DNA from: Bacteroidota bacterium
GTDB taxonomy: Bacteria; Bacteroidota; Bacteroidia; NS11-12g; UBA955
NCBI GenBank assembly: GCA_030682255.1
Contig: JAUXOK010000028.1
Location: 372,001 to 436,000, forward strand
Direction of reading: 5' to 3'
DNA: 64,000 nucleotides
Shown here: one piece after another, positions 23,277 to 32,716 of the stretch
Layout: each line of letters starts with the position of its first letter
Position numbering within the stretch: position 1 is the stretch's first letter
Program-made: the position numbers and the translations under genes
The notes under the pieces: model-generated
The model's database searches: none
Told to the model about the DNA's origin: nothing
What the model saw: only the letters and a program-made list of their open reading frames with translations

Positions 23277-23284
23277 TATCTTTG
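23277..23284 (+). promoter_or_regulatory. -7 box TATCTTTG of the TolB-like gene
   Basis: TATCTTTG fits TAnnTTTG and ends 4 nt before the GTG start at 23289. A TTGTGTAA word at 23252-23259 lies upstream, but only 17 nt away, unlike the 22 nt of the 3-12 kb island. Confidence 0.45.
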
Positions 23285-23288
23285 TCAA

Positions 23289-26200
23289 GTGAGGCTATTG
23301 TTTTTAATAATGTTTTGTTATACCCACGCTTGGTCGCAGGGTATCTATACAGAATTTGGTCAAAACAGTGTTCAAAAATTTGCAATCGAATACAGCCTTA
23401 AACAAGAAAATATTGAAATCATCTATTTCAAAGGTGGTGAAAATTCAGCTAAAAATGTACTAAATCAAACCAATGCCATCTTAATAGAATTTGAACAAAG
23501 ATTGAATTACAATTTAAGCAATGGTATTAAAATCATTGTATACAACAACATTCAAGATTATCAAAAAAGCAATATTAACATAACCAATCCACAACACTAT
23601 GCTGGTGGATACACAGTTTTAAACGACAACACGGCCTCCGTTTATTTTGATGGCAATAGCCATGAATTTAATATTCAAGTTCGGAAAGCTGTTGCAGAAA
23701 TCATCGTAAGTGAATTTATATATGGTGGTAATATCAGAGAACGCGTTCAAACTGCCGCGCTATTGAATCTGCCCGATTGGTATTTTAAAGGCTTAGTTGC
23801 CTACATGGCAGAAAGTTGGAACATCTCTAACGACAACTATTTGAAAGATTTTTTTCAAAACAAAAAACAAAAGCAATTCACCTCACTTCAAAAAGATGAC
23901 GAAGTACTTGCAGGTCATAGTATTTGGCGTTTTCTTGAAGAAAAATATGGCAAAAGCGCTGTTAGTAACATTGTGTTTTTAACAAGGGTAAGTCGCAGTA
24001 TCGAAAATTCATTTCAGTACTATACCGGCAATAATTTAAACAACCTATTAAATAATTGGAAAAACTTTTATATTGAAAAATACCAAAAAGATGAACTAAC
24101 CTTTAAACTACCAAAAGGTGAAGAAAACGCACCAAAAAGTTTATCCAAAAAATACCACACCCAATTTAAAATTTCTAATGATGGAAAAAAAATTGCTATC
24201 GTAACAAATACCAAAGGAAAATACAGAATATACATCTATAATATTAAACAAAAAACCATCAAAGAGATATCAAGTGGCGGACATCAGTTATTAAACAGAG
24301 ATATGATTAACAATTATCCTTTAATTGCATGGCATCCCACCAAAAACATCCTCAGTGTCATCTTATATCAAAACCATAAAACAGTAATTCAAAACTACCA
24401 AGAAGATGGCAAACTAATTAAACAAGAAACTCTAAAATCAATTCCTTTTGTAAAAGATTTAAATTACAATAACAATGGTGAAAAAATCATATTTTCTGTT
24501 CTAGAAGATGGTCATAGTCAATTAATCTTGTATAGTAACAATGATGGCACCTCAAAAATTTTATTAGATGATGAATTCGACAAATTACAACCTCGTTTTT
24601 CAAAAGACAACAATCATATTTATTATACAAGCAATAAATTAGAAGATGGAACTTCCTCTTCTTTCTTAAGTATATATGCTTTAAATATTCAAACCCTCAA
24701 GTCAACTTTTATAATAGGCAACCACAATGCGCAATACAACTGCTATCAGGCCATTGAAATAGAAAACGGTTTTCTTAGTTACCTAAGCGACAAAAACGGC
24801 ATTGTTAATAATTATTTTTATGATTTAAATAAAAAAGTCAGTTTGCAAATGACCAATTATAAGCGAAGCATTCACTACAATGATATTTCAATTTCCTCTG
24901 GAAAAATTGCAGATTTATTATACTTTAACAATCGCTTTAGGATATACATTGGTGAAATTTCTGAAAACACATCAGACGATGCAGTATTAAACAGTGAAAA
25001 AACTGACTATAGAAAACTCTTGGAAAAAGATTTTCCCATATATTTCTATTCAAATAATACAACAAAAAACGATAGCATAATTAATGATTCAATCATCGTA
25101 AAACCTCTTGATACTATCCATGTAAAAAAAGTTTTTATAAGTGGGTTTACAGAAAAAGACGAAAAAAATGTTTATCTCAACAACAAAAACAGTGCTGAAT
25201 CAATCTATAAAACATATTTCAAAAACAGACTTGGTGTTAATTTTTTCTTACAACAGTTTGATAATTCAATACTCAACAATTATCTATTCCCAGCCAATGT
25301 ATATGAAAATGTATTTAATTACCCATTGGTTTCGCCTGTAATAATGACCAGTTTAAGCGACCCATCAAAGAACTATTCCATTGAGGCAATGGCCAGAATA
25401 CCTATCTCTATCAAGGCTACAGATTTTAATCTTAACTATATCAATCGAAAAGGAAGATGGGACAAAACCTTTCAAGTTTTCAGACGCTCAAGAACTTTTG
25501 AGGAGTTTGAAATTATGAAGATGATAAGCAGTCAAGGTAAAATAGGATTTAGATATCCTTTCAATGAAAGAAGCAGAATAGAAATTAATGCTGGCATTAG
25601 AAACGACAGAGTTATTAACATGGCTGCAGATACAATTGAATATCAAAAGCCAGACCAAATAAAAACCTATGCTATTCATGGATTTGAGTATGTTTTTGAT
25701 AATGTAAAAAGCAATGGTTTAAATTTATTTGATGGCTTACGTTTTAAATTATACAGTGAGAACTATCATGCATTCAATCAATACCAATTTATTTCAAACA
25801 ATGGATTTGACTTTAGGTATTATCAAAAATTACATCGCCAGATATACTTTGCACTGAGAACAAGTGGGGCTTGGTCTTTAGGCACACAAACTACTGCCTA
25901 TTACATGGGTGGTGTAGAAAACTGGATAATACCTGCCCGCTCCGACAAAAATTTTAATTACGATATTCCAACTTTAACGGGCGATGCATTTGCATTTCAA
26001 ACATTGGCGGCTCCTGTTAGAGGATTTTTAAGAAACTCGAGAGGGGGCAATAAATTTGCTTTGATGAATGCAGAAATAAGGGTGCCTTTTTTTGCATATT
26101 TAACACAAAAACCAATTAACAGTGAATTTATAAGAAGCCTAATGTTGATTGGCTTTGTTGATATTGGTACAGCTTGGCAAGGCCGCTCCCCTTTCAGCAA

Positions 26201-26408
26201 GGAAAACCCTTTCAACACGCGAATAGTTCAATCTACGCAATACACAGTTACTGTAAACACTCAACGCGACCCATTTTTATATGCCTTTGGCATAGGAGCA
26301 AGAGCTAAAATATTGGGACACTACATCAAAGTAGACCACGGGTGGGGCTTGTTCGAAAACAAGTTTCAAAAAGCAATGACAACCTTCTCTGTTGGATTAG
26401 ATTTTTAA
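23289..26408 (+). CDS. Peptidase-MA-like / TolB-like propeller / outer-membrane barrel fusion protein
   Basis: 1039 residues starting at a GTG (no nearby ATG keeps the signal peptide LLFLIMFCYTHAWSQ). Residues about 20-265 resemble the peptidase MA fold: VRKAVAEIIVSE stands where metalloproteases have HExxH, and LPDWYFKGLVAYMAE where they have the glutamate-bearing WxxEGxA helix, so zinc ligands appear to be lost. Residues about 290-560 carry TolB-type PD40 blades (FKISNDGKKIAIV, LQPRFSKDNNHIYYTS). The end (about 620-1039) is a surface-antigen/BamA-like barrel finishing FSVGLDF. Outer-membrane biogenesis or export is a reasonable guess; no function is proven for this build. Confidence 0.75.
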   Translation: MRLLFLIMFCYTHAWSQGIYTEFGQNSVQKFAIEYSLKQENIEIIYFKGGENSAKNVLNQTNAILIEFEQRLNYNLSNGIKIIVYNNIQDYQKSNINITNPQHYAGGYTVLNDNTASVYFDGNSHEFNIQVRKAVAEIIVSEFIYGGNIRERVQTAALLNLPDWYFKGLVAYMAESWNISNDNYLKDFFQNKKQKQFTSLQKDDEVLAGHSIWRFLEEKYGKSAVSNIVFLTRVSRSIENSFQYYTGNNLNNLLNNWKNFYIEKYQKDELTFKLPKGEENAPKSLSKKYHTQFKISNDGKKIAIVTNTKGKYRIYIYNIKQKTIKEISSGGHQLLNRDMINNYPLIAWHPTKNILSVILYQNHKTVIQNYQEDGKLIKQETLKSIPFVKDLNYNNNGEKIIFSVLEDGHSQLILYSNNDGTSKILLDDEFDKLQPRFSKDNNHIYYTSNKLEDGTSSSFLSIYALNIQTLKSTFIIGNHNAQYNCYQAIEIENGFLSYLSDKNGIVNNYFYDLNKKVSLQMTNYKRSIHYNDISISSGKIADLLYFNNRFRIYIGEISENTSDDAVLNSEKTDYRKLLEKDFPIYFYSNNTTKNDSIINDSIIVKPLDTIHVKKVFISGFTEKDEKNVYLNNKNSAESIYKTYFKNRLGVNFFLQQFDNSILNNYLFPANVYENVFNYPLVSPVIMTSLSDPSKNYSIEAMARIPISIKATDFNLNYINRKGRWDKTFQVFRRSRTFEEFEIMKMISSQGKIGFRYPFNERSRIEINAGIRNDRVINMAADTIEYQKPDQIKTYAIHGFEYVFDNVKSNGLNLFDGLRFKLYSENYHAFNQYQFISNNGFDFRYYQKLHRQIYFALRTSGAWSLGTQTTAYYMGGVENWIIPARSDKNFNYDIPTLTGDAFAFQTLAAPVRGFLRNSRGGNKFALMNAEIRVPFFAYLTQKPINSEFIRSLMLIGFVDIGTAWQGRSPFSKENPFNTRIVQSTQYTVTVNTQRDPFLYAFGIGARAKILGHYIKVDHGWGLFENKFQKAMTTFSVGLDF

Positions 26409-26469
26409 ATATTTGCAGACATTGTTGATAAATTATTTTATTATTTTTATGAAATTTGCAATTTATTAA

Positions 26470-26477
26470 TAAATTTG
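26470..26477 (+). promoter_or_regulatory. -7 box TAAATTTG upstream of the four-helix membrane protein
   Basis: TAAATTTG ends 25 nt before the ATG at 26503. No TTG -33 box is visible at 19-22 nt. Confidence 0.4.
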
Positions 26478-26502
26478 CCATCCATTTAAATAATCAATTA
26501 TC

Positions 26503-26883
26503 ATGAATACAAAAAAAATCTTCATTTCAGGATTGACTGGCACAATCGTTTATTTTCTATTAGGATGGCTATTTTATGGCATTTTATTTACAGATATTTA
26601 TCCATCTAATGGTGAACAAAATTTAGTTTTTGTTTTTCTAGGATGTATGATTTTTGCCTTTTTACTTGCCTATGTTATCGTTCATTTAGCAAATATCAAC
26701 TCGCTCATGGGAGGGTTAAAAACTGGATTAATCATTGGTTTCTTAAATGGTTTATCTATGAATTTCTTCATGTTTTCTACCCAAGAGTTAAACACAACAA
26801 ATTTTATCTATGATGTTGCTATCAATGCCGTTATTGGCGCATTAACAGGCGCTTCTATTGGTTTTGTAAACAAATCTAAGTAG
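26503..26883 (+). CDS. Four-helix membrane protein, function unknown
   Basis: 126 residues with four predicted transmembrane helices (about 6-28, 42-64, 68-92 and 103-122) and very short loops; glycines and small residues line helices 1, 3 and 4 (GGLKTGLIIGFLNGLS, GALTGASIGF). It resembles the small DUF1761-like membrane proteins, but I am not sure of that. Single gene; the region after it (26884-27043) holds a fragment similar to the end of the neighbouring hydrolase gene. Confidence 0.6.
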   Translation: MNTKKIFISGLTGTIVYFLLGWLFYGILFTDIYPSNGEQNLVFVFLGCMIFAFLLAYVIVHLANINSLMGGLKTGLIIGFLNGLSMNFFMFSTQELNTTNFIYDVAINAVIGALTGASIGFVNKSK

Positions 26884-26895
26884 CTAAAGCATCAA

Positions 26896-26928
26896 TCCAC
26901 CAAAAACTCAAACGAATTTTTTAGCAAT
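26896..26928 (-). pseudogene. Possible duplicated 3' end of the alpha/beta hydrolase gene
   Basis: Read leftward this stretch gives LKNSFEFLVD followed by a stop, close to the tail LENTFEFLVDD of the hydrolase at 27044-27964; 15 bases are identical (GAGTTTTTGGTGGAT). It lies just beyond the 3' end of that gene. It may be the scar of a tandem copy lost by recombination, or a chance partial repeat. Confidence 0.3.
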
Positions 26929-27043
26929 CGAAGCCATTGCCAGTCTTATTTTTTATTTTTAACAAAAGATAAAATTTGACCAACGATAACGTTATAACAT
27001 TTAGATTGTTTGTGATTTATGCTCAGCATTGACCAATAATGGC

Positions 27044-27964
27044 TTAATACATCACGTTTCCAGAAATGTCATCCACCAAAAACTCGAACGTGTTTTCTAA
27101 AAGTTCTTCCAACGTTTCTGTAACATCTGTTTCTGGATTAAAAGGATGTTTTGCTCCAAAGGTATGATTGGCTCCTTCCATTTTTATTAAAATAGAATGC
27201 TTTACCCATTCATAAAGTTTTTCGGCATGTTTGATATCAACACTCTCGTCTTGGTCGCCATGCAAAATCAACAAAGGGGTGCTCAATATTTTGGCGGCTT
27301 TGGGAATATCCAATTTCACTTTGTTAGATAAATAATTGTCATAAAACTGTTTTTTAAGAGGCAATTGTTGTCCTGTTCTTTTATTTTCGGCATAAACAAC
27401 ACCATTTTTTTGCCAGTCTGCTATAGTTTCTGGTCTGAAAAACGAATCGAACTCAGATAAAGCAGCCCATAAAACCAGTTTTTTGATACGGATATCCTCA
27501 GAAGCCTTTAATAAAGCAATGCCTCCTCCCCTACTATGTCCCATTAAATAAATTTCTTTGGGATTAATTTGATATTCCTCTGCATTTTTTTCAACCCAAT
27601 TAATAACAAGATCTAAATCGTTTAACTCTGTCGTATAATTATTACTTGAGAAAGCCTCTAAATCGGATATATCATTCAGTTGAGATTCTAATACACCATT
27701 ATGTGAAAAATTAAATTTAAGAAATGAAATTTTGTATTCAGTGCATTTTTGAGCCACCCAATTAAAATGACCCCAATCTTTAAACCCTTTAAATCCATGG
27801 CAAAATATCAAAACTGGTGTAGCTGTTTTGCTTATTGGTTTTGTAATATCAAGGCTTATTTTCTTACCTAAACTACCTTCTATCACGCTTTCTATTTGGG
27901 TATACTTTTTCACAGTTACAAAGGTATTAAAAACTAAATAAAATAATAGAATATGTTGAACCAC
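27044..27964 (-). CDS. Alpha/beta hydrolase (dienelactone hydrolase / acyl-peptidase type)
   Basis: 306 residues as drawn from the ATG at 27964; a GTG at 27911-27913 with a -7 box TACCTTTG just 5 nt before it would remove the first 17 hydrophobic residues and give a plain cytosolic enzyme. Core features: oxyanion-side HGFKGFKDWG, nucleophile elbow GHSRGGG, acid in HGDQDESVD and catalytic His in GANHTFG near the end. The order and spacing fit a serine hydrolase of the DLH/prolyl-oligopeptidase clan; the substrate is not known. Confidence 0.8.
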   Translation of the reverse strand: MVQHILLFYLVFNTFVTVKKYTQIESVIEGSLGKKISLDITKPISKTATPVLIFCHGFKGFKDWGHFNWVAQKCTEYKISFLKFNFSHNGVLESQLNDISDLEAFSSNNYTTELNDLDLVINWVEKNAEEYQINPKEIYLMGHSRGGGIALLKASEDIRIKKLVLWAALSEFDSFFRPETIADWQKNGVVYAENKRTGQQLPLKKQFYDNYLSNKVKLDIPKAAKILSTPLLILHGDQDESVDIKHAEKLYEWVKHSILIKMEGANHTFGAKHPFNPETDVTETLEELLENTFEFLVDDISGNVMY

Positions 27965-28095
27965 TAAAAACTAAGACCCATTTAAATGCAATTTATTAAA
28001 GTGTAACAATAATTACTATCTAAAACCTCCAATAAAGCATACAAAAACAATAGAAAATACATTTTTTTCTTTATAGATTGTTCAAAACTACTTAC

Positions 28096-28125
28096 TTGCA
28101 ATCAGTTAATTGTTTGTTATTTTTG
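28096..28125 (+). promoter_or_regulatory. Canonical promoter TTG-19-TATTTTTG of the TPR gene
   Basis: TTG at 28096-28098, 19 nt, TATTTTTG at 28118-28125; the ATG begins 7 nt later at 28133. It is the standard Bacteroidota -33/-7 layout. Confidence 0.6.
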
Positions 28126-28132
28126 CATTTAA

Positions 28133-31100
28133 ATGTTTAAATCGATTTTCGAAATAAAAAATAGTTTGATTCTTTGCCTCATATTGGTTTTGACAAAACC
28201 TTTAATTGCTCAAAGAACAGCTGCAAATGAAGACCGTGTTAGATTGTTTAATACTGCTATGGAATTGTATGATAAACAATTATACAATGCTGCTATATCT
28301 AACTTTATGGACTATTTGCCTTTAGCTAATGATCCCATTACTATCAGTGATATAGAATATTACATTGCTAGTTGTAAAATAAAATTAATGCACAACAACG
28401 CATTGGCAAACATGTTAGATTTTATTGAAAGACATCCTCAAAGCCGTAAAATCAATAATGCAAATTTAGAAGTGGGCGATTACTATTTTAATATTTCAAA
28501 ATTCAGAAACGCTTTAAGCTATTATAAAAAAGTAGAAAAACTAGGATTATCAAACGATGAAAAAGAAACGTTATCCTATAGAAAAGGCTATTGTTTTTTC
28601 AAAACAGGCAAATTCAAAGAAGCCAAAGATGAGTTTTATCCGTTAACTACTACTGAAAATCCATACACAATAGAAGCCACCTACTATTATGGATATGTGA
28701 GTTATATGAACAAAGATTATAAACAAGCATTATCTGCCTTTAAAAAAGTAGAGGACAAAGGATTTGATGGTGTAAAACTTTATATAGCTGAAATATATTA
28801 TTTACAAAACGAACATCAAAAAGCCATAGATTATGCTAAATCTAAGGACTTTGGAGAACTTAATAAAAACAGGGATATGTTATTAGGCAAATGCTATTAT
28901 AGACTCAAAGATTTTGATCAAGCATTGGCTTATTTTGAAAAAAGTAAATACAACATTAAAGAACTAAATAATGCAGAAGCTTATGAAATAGGATACAGCT
29001 ATTATATCAATAAAAACTGCATTAAGAGTTCAGAATTATTTGAGAAAATTGCTAATGCAGGAGATGCAATGGCTCAAAGTGCAAGTTTTCATTTGGGCGA
29101 TTGTTTTTTAAAAGTCGGCAAAAAACAAAATGCTTTTAATGCATTTTTCGAAGCTCAAAGAACAGACTTTGACAAATCTATCAAAGAAGAAGCTATGTTT
29201 ACTTATGCTAAATTAGCTCATGAATTAGAATATTTTAGCAAAGCTATAACTGCTTATCAAAAATTTGTTGAAACTTTTCCAAAATCTGAACACACCAATG
29301 AAGCTCAAAGAAATTTAGCAGCATTACTTATCTCATCTAACGATTATAAAACAGCTGTAACTATTTTAGATGACATGAAAATAACAGACCAATCCACAAA
29401 AGAATTATACCAAAAAGTATTATTTCTTCGTGCGCAAGAACTTTATATTCAAAGAGATTACCCAGTTGCTTCAACTATGTTTAAAAAATCTATAGCCAAC
29501 AAAGTAGATAATGCCATTGTGGGTGAATGTTATTTTTGGTTGGGCGAAATCGATTTTAAAAACAAAAAAGATGATGATGCTAGATTCAATTATCAAAGAT
29601 TTTTGGAAAATGCTGAATCAAAGAAAGCTAAATATTATCCTGAAGCTTTATATTCAATTGGGTACACCTATTTTAATCAAAAAAAATACCAAGAAGCTGC
29701 TATTTATTTTAATAGATACAAAAATACCATAGGCTATACACTTCCAGAAAACATGTTTCATGATGCTACCTTAAGACTAGGCGATTGTTATTTTTCAATC
29801 AACAATTATCAAGAAGCTTTAGACGCATACACTTACATAGTTAGTAATAAAAAAGTGGGTGCTGATTACGCCATGTTTCAACAAGGCATGATATATGGTT
29901 TACAAAACAAAAAAACCAACAAAATTGCTGTATTAAAAAAGATTTCTCGCGATTTCCCAAATTCACCATATATACCAGAGGCCATTTTCCAAACAGCAAG
30001 AGAATACTATGATATGGAAAATTATTTGGAAGCTGAGAGAAACTATCGCTATTTAATAGATGATTATCCCAACAGTGCTTTAGCAAAAAACTGCCATGAA
30101 GCATTGGGTAGCATTTATTACATCAATGGCGAATACGAAAAAGCATTAACAGAATATAAATTTATTGCAAAAAACTATCCTGGCACACCAGAGTCTCAGA
30201 AAGCTATTCGAAATGCAGAAATTGTATACAAAAAGCAAGGTAATATCAAGGAATACTTGGATTGGGTAAAAACTTTACCTAACGTTAATATTTCTACAAC
30301 TAAAGAAGATTCTCTTTATTTTGATGCCGCTTATAGGAAATTTACAAAAAATGATTTTAGAGGAGCAAGTAAAGATTTTGAAGACTATTTAAAGAATTTT
30401 TCAAATGGATTTTTTACTTATCAAGCGCATTATTATTCAGCATTAAGTTATATTAATTTGAATGATGAACCCAATGTTATATCTCATTTAAGCTTTTTAA
30501 CAGATAATCAAAACTCGGAATTTAAAGAAGATGCTTTAGATAGGTTGAGTGCAATTTATAGAAAAAACAAAGATTGTAATAAAGCTTTGCCATATTATGA
30601 GTTGTTAGAAAGATATAGTACAAACACTACCAATGTTAAAAAATCATTGTTTGGTCAAATGGTTTGTAATAATGAAATTGGCAACAGAGAAAAAGCCAAA
30701 TCAAAAGCAGAACAACTATTGAAATACGAAAAACTAAGCAATCCTGAGTTTGGCGAATCAAATAATATAATTGCAAAATACTTTTTACATGATAGTTTAT
30801 ACAAGTCAGCAAAAGTGTATTTTGCTAGAACATTAAAAAACCAACAGGATGTTCATGCTGCAGAAGCAAAGTATTTTCAAGGTTACATGCATTATATGCA
30901 AGATAGTTTAGAAAAATGTCGTAAAACAATTATGGAATTTAATAATCAATTTTCCAATTATGATTATTGGTTAGGCAAAACTTTTATATTGCTTTCTGAT
31001 TATTATGTTAAAAAAGGCGATAAATTCCAAGCTAGGGCAACTCTTAACAGTGTTTTAGAAAACTTTGATGACCCTGAAATTATTGCCATTGCTCGTCAAA

Positions 31101-31156
31101 AATTATTAGCCCTTGAACCAAAATCTGATACTGGATCTAATTTTATTGACGACTGA
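28133..31156 (+). CDS. Large periplasmic tetratricopeptide-repeat protein
   Basis: 1007 residues with a signal peptide (about 1-27, ending LIAQ) followed by TPR-type helix pairs over the whole chain. Good examples are FRNALSYYKKVEKLG, YKQALSAFKKVEDKG, YQEALDAYTYIV, YLEAERNYRYLIDDYPNS and YEKALTEYKFIAKNYPGTPES. No catalytic domain is visible; a scaffold role in the envelope, as for other long Bacteroidota TPR proteins, is inference. The FAD oxidoreductase gene follows 12 nt downstream. Confidence 0.85.
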   Translation: MFKSIFEIKNSLILCLILVLTKPLIAQRTAANEDRVRLFNTAMELYDKQLYNAAISNFMDYLPLANDPITISDIEYYIASCKIKLMHNNALANMLDFIERHPQSRKINNANLEVGDYYFNISKFRNALSYYKKVEKLGLSNDEKETLSYRKGYCFFKTGKFKEAKDEFYPLTTTENPYTIEATYYYGYVSYMNKDYKQALSAFKKVEDKGFDGVKLYIAEIYYLQNEHQKAIDYAKSKDFGELNKNRDMLLGKCYYRLKDFDQALAYFEKSKYNIKELNNAEAYEIGYSYYINKNCIKSSELFEKIANAGDAMAQSASFHLGDCFLKVGKKQNAFNAFFEAQRTDFDKSIKEEAMFTYAKLAHELEYFSKAITAYQKFVETFPKSEHTNEAQRNLAALLISSNDYKTAVTILDDMKITDQSTKELYQKVLFLRAQELYIQRDYPVASTMFKKSIANKVDNAIVGECYFWLGEIDFKNKKDDDARFNYQRFLENAESKKAKYYPEALYSIGYTYFNQKKYQEAAIYFNRYKNTIGYTLPENMFHDATLRLGDCYFSINNYQEALDAYTYIVSNKKVGADYAMFQQGMIYGLQNKKTNKIAVLKKISRDFPNSPYIPEAIFQTAREYYDMENYLEAERNYRYLIDDYPNSALAKNCHEALGSIYYINGEYEKALTEYKFIAKNYPGTPESQKAIRNAEIVYKKQGNIKEYLDWVKTLPNVNISTTKEDSLYFDAAYRKFTKNDFRGASKDFEDYLKNFSNGFFTYQAHYYSALSYINLNDEPNVISHLSFLTDNQNSEFKEDALDRLSAIYRKNKDCNKALPYYELLERYSTNTTNVKKSLFGQMVCNNEIGNREKAKSKAEQLLKYEKLSNPEFGESNNIIAKYFLHDSLYKSAKVYFARTLKNQQDVHAAEAKYFQGYMHYMQDSLEKCRKTIMEFNNQFSNYDYWLGKTFILLSDYYVKKGDKFQARATLNSVLENFDDPEIIAIARQKLLALEPKSDTGSNFIDD

Positions 31157-31168
31157 TTTTTTCTGTTC

Positions 31169-32716
31169 ATGCCACAAGAATTAGAACTTAAATTACTCCC
31201 ATCTCAAGTATTTGATGATGTTTTTGTAAAAAATACCACTATTAAAATTTTAGGAGTAAATGACGATTCTATACAATCCATTCAATATCTAAAACGCTCT
31301 ATTGATGCTAGAAAAAAATCAAATATTGTTTATGTACTTAAGGTAAAAGTTTATTTTAAAAACGAAAATATAGTTGAGGAAAACAATCAAAATTTTGAAA
31401 TTAATCAGTTAAGTTCTAATAAAAAAGTGGGCATTATAGGATTTGGTCCTGCTGGCATGTTTGCGGCTCTCCAATTACTAGAAAAAGGCATCAAACCCAT
31501 TATTTTTGAAAGAGGAAAAACAGTTAAAGACAGAAGACGAGATTTGGCTCAATTGAACAAATTATTAATTGTAAATACTGAAAGTAATTATTGTTTTGGA
31601 GAAGGAGGAGCAGGCACATACAGTGATGGAAAACTATATACCAGAAGCAAGAAAAGAGGTGATATTCAAAAGGTATTAAAGACATTTGTAAAACATGGTG
31701 CAGACCCAGATATCCTGGTTAATTCACATCCACATATTGGCACCAATAAATTACCTCAAATCATTGAAAACATTAGGGAAACTATTTTACATGCAGGTGG
31801 CGAAATTCATTTCAACGCTAAATTAACTGACTTAATTATTGTTAATCAAAAGATTAAGAGTATTTTAATCAATGATAAACAAATATTTGAAATTGATGAA
31901 TTAATTTTAGCTACTGGACACTCCGCTAGAGATATTTTTAATTTACTGGATAACAAAAAGATTAAAATTGAAGCTAAACCATTTGCTCTAGGAGTTAGAA
32001 TAGAACATCCACAATCAACGATAGATTTAATTCAATACGGTTTAAAAGACAGAGGAGAATATTTACCTCCATCTTCTTACTCTTTGGTTACTCAAGCTGC
32101 CGGAAATGGCGTTTTTTCATTTTGTATGTGTCCGGGAGGTATTATCGCTCCTGCAGCGACTAATCAAAATGAGATAGTTGTAAATGGATGGAGCCCAAGC
32201 AAAAGAAATGGATTTTATGCCAATAGTGGCATGGTAGTTACTGTTAATGAACAACATTGGCAAAAACAGTATGGTAATCACGCTTTGTCTGCCTTAAATT
32301 TTCAGAAAAACATTGAAAATATCGCATTTAACACAAGTGGAAGCATTATAGCTCCAGCTCAAAGAATGGATGATTTTATTCACAATAAGTTATCAGATAG
32401 TTTACCTCCATGCTCCTATTTACCTGGCGTACATACTTTTGATTTAAGAAAGGTATTACCTCATTTTATTGCCAATTCTTTATGTGAAGGCTTAACGCAT
32501 TTTGGCAAAACATTAAAAGGATATAGAACAAATGATGCACTTTTGGTTGGAGTAGAAAGTAGAACTTCATCTCCAGTTAGAATTCCAAGAGAAAAAGAAA
32601 CCCTAAGACATGTTGAAATATCAAACTTATTGCCATGTGGTGAAGGTGCAGGATATGCCGGTGGAATTATGAGCGCAGCTTTGGATGGTATGGCTTGTGC
32701 TTTAGCTATTAATTAG
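31169..32716 (+). CDS. FAD-dependent oxidoreductase of the COG2509 type
   Basis: 515 residues, cytosolic. An N-terminal domain of about 85 residues (LELKLLPSQ ... IDARKKSNIVYVLKVKVYF) precedes the dinucleotide-binding motif GIIGFGPAGMFAA (88-100) and FERGKTVKDRRRD; further on come CFGEGGAGTYSDGKLYTR, LATGHSARD and the C-terminal FAD motif GEGAGYAGGIMSAALDG. These match a widespread but biochemically uncharacterised flavoprotein family related to geranylgeranyl reductase-type oxidoreductases. It overlaps the 3' end of the HD gene by 4 nt, tail to tail. Confidence 0.82.
   Translation: MPQELELKLLPSQVFDDVFVKNTTIKILGVNDDSIQSIQYLKRSIDARKKSNIVYVLKVKVYFKNENIVEENNQNFEINQLSSNKKVGIIGFGPAGMFAALQLLEKGIKPIIFERGKTVKDRRRDLAQLNKLLIVNTESNYCFGEGGAGTYSDGKLYTRSKKRGDIQKVLKTFVKHGADPDILVNSHPHIGTNKLPQIIENIRETILHAGGEIHFNAKLTDLIIVNQKIKSILINDKQIFEIDELILATGHSARDIFNLLDNKKIKIEAKPFALGVRIEHPQSTIDLIQYGLKDRGEYLPPSSYSLVTQAAGNGVFSFCMCPGGIIAPAATNQNEIVVNGWSPSKRNGFYANSGMVVTVNEQHWQKQYGNHALSALNFQKNIENIAFNTSGSIIAPAQRMDDFIHNKLSDSLPPCSYLPGVHTFDLRKVLPHFIANSLCEGLTHFGKTLKGYRTNDALLVGVESRTSSPVRIPREKETLRHVEISNLLPCGEGAGYAGGIMSAALDGMACALAIN

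Noticed and set aside
23252-23284. A sixth copy of the shared promoter (TTGTGTAA ... TATCTTTG)
   Set aside because: The spacer is 17 nt, not 22, although the two words fit. It was left out of the set rather than bending the rule.
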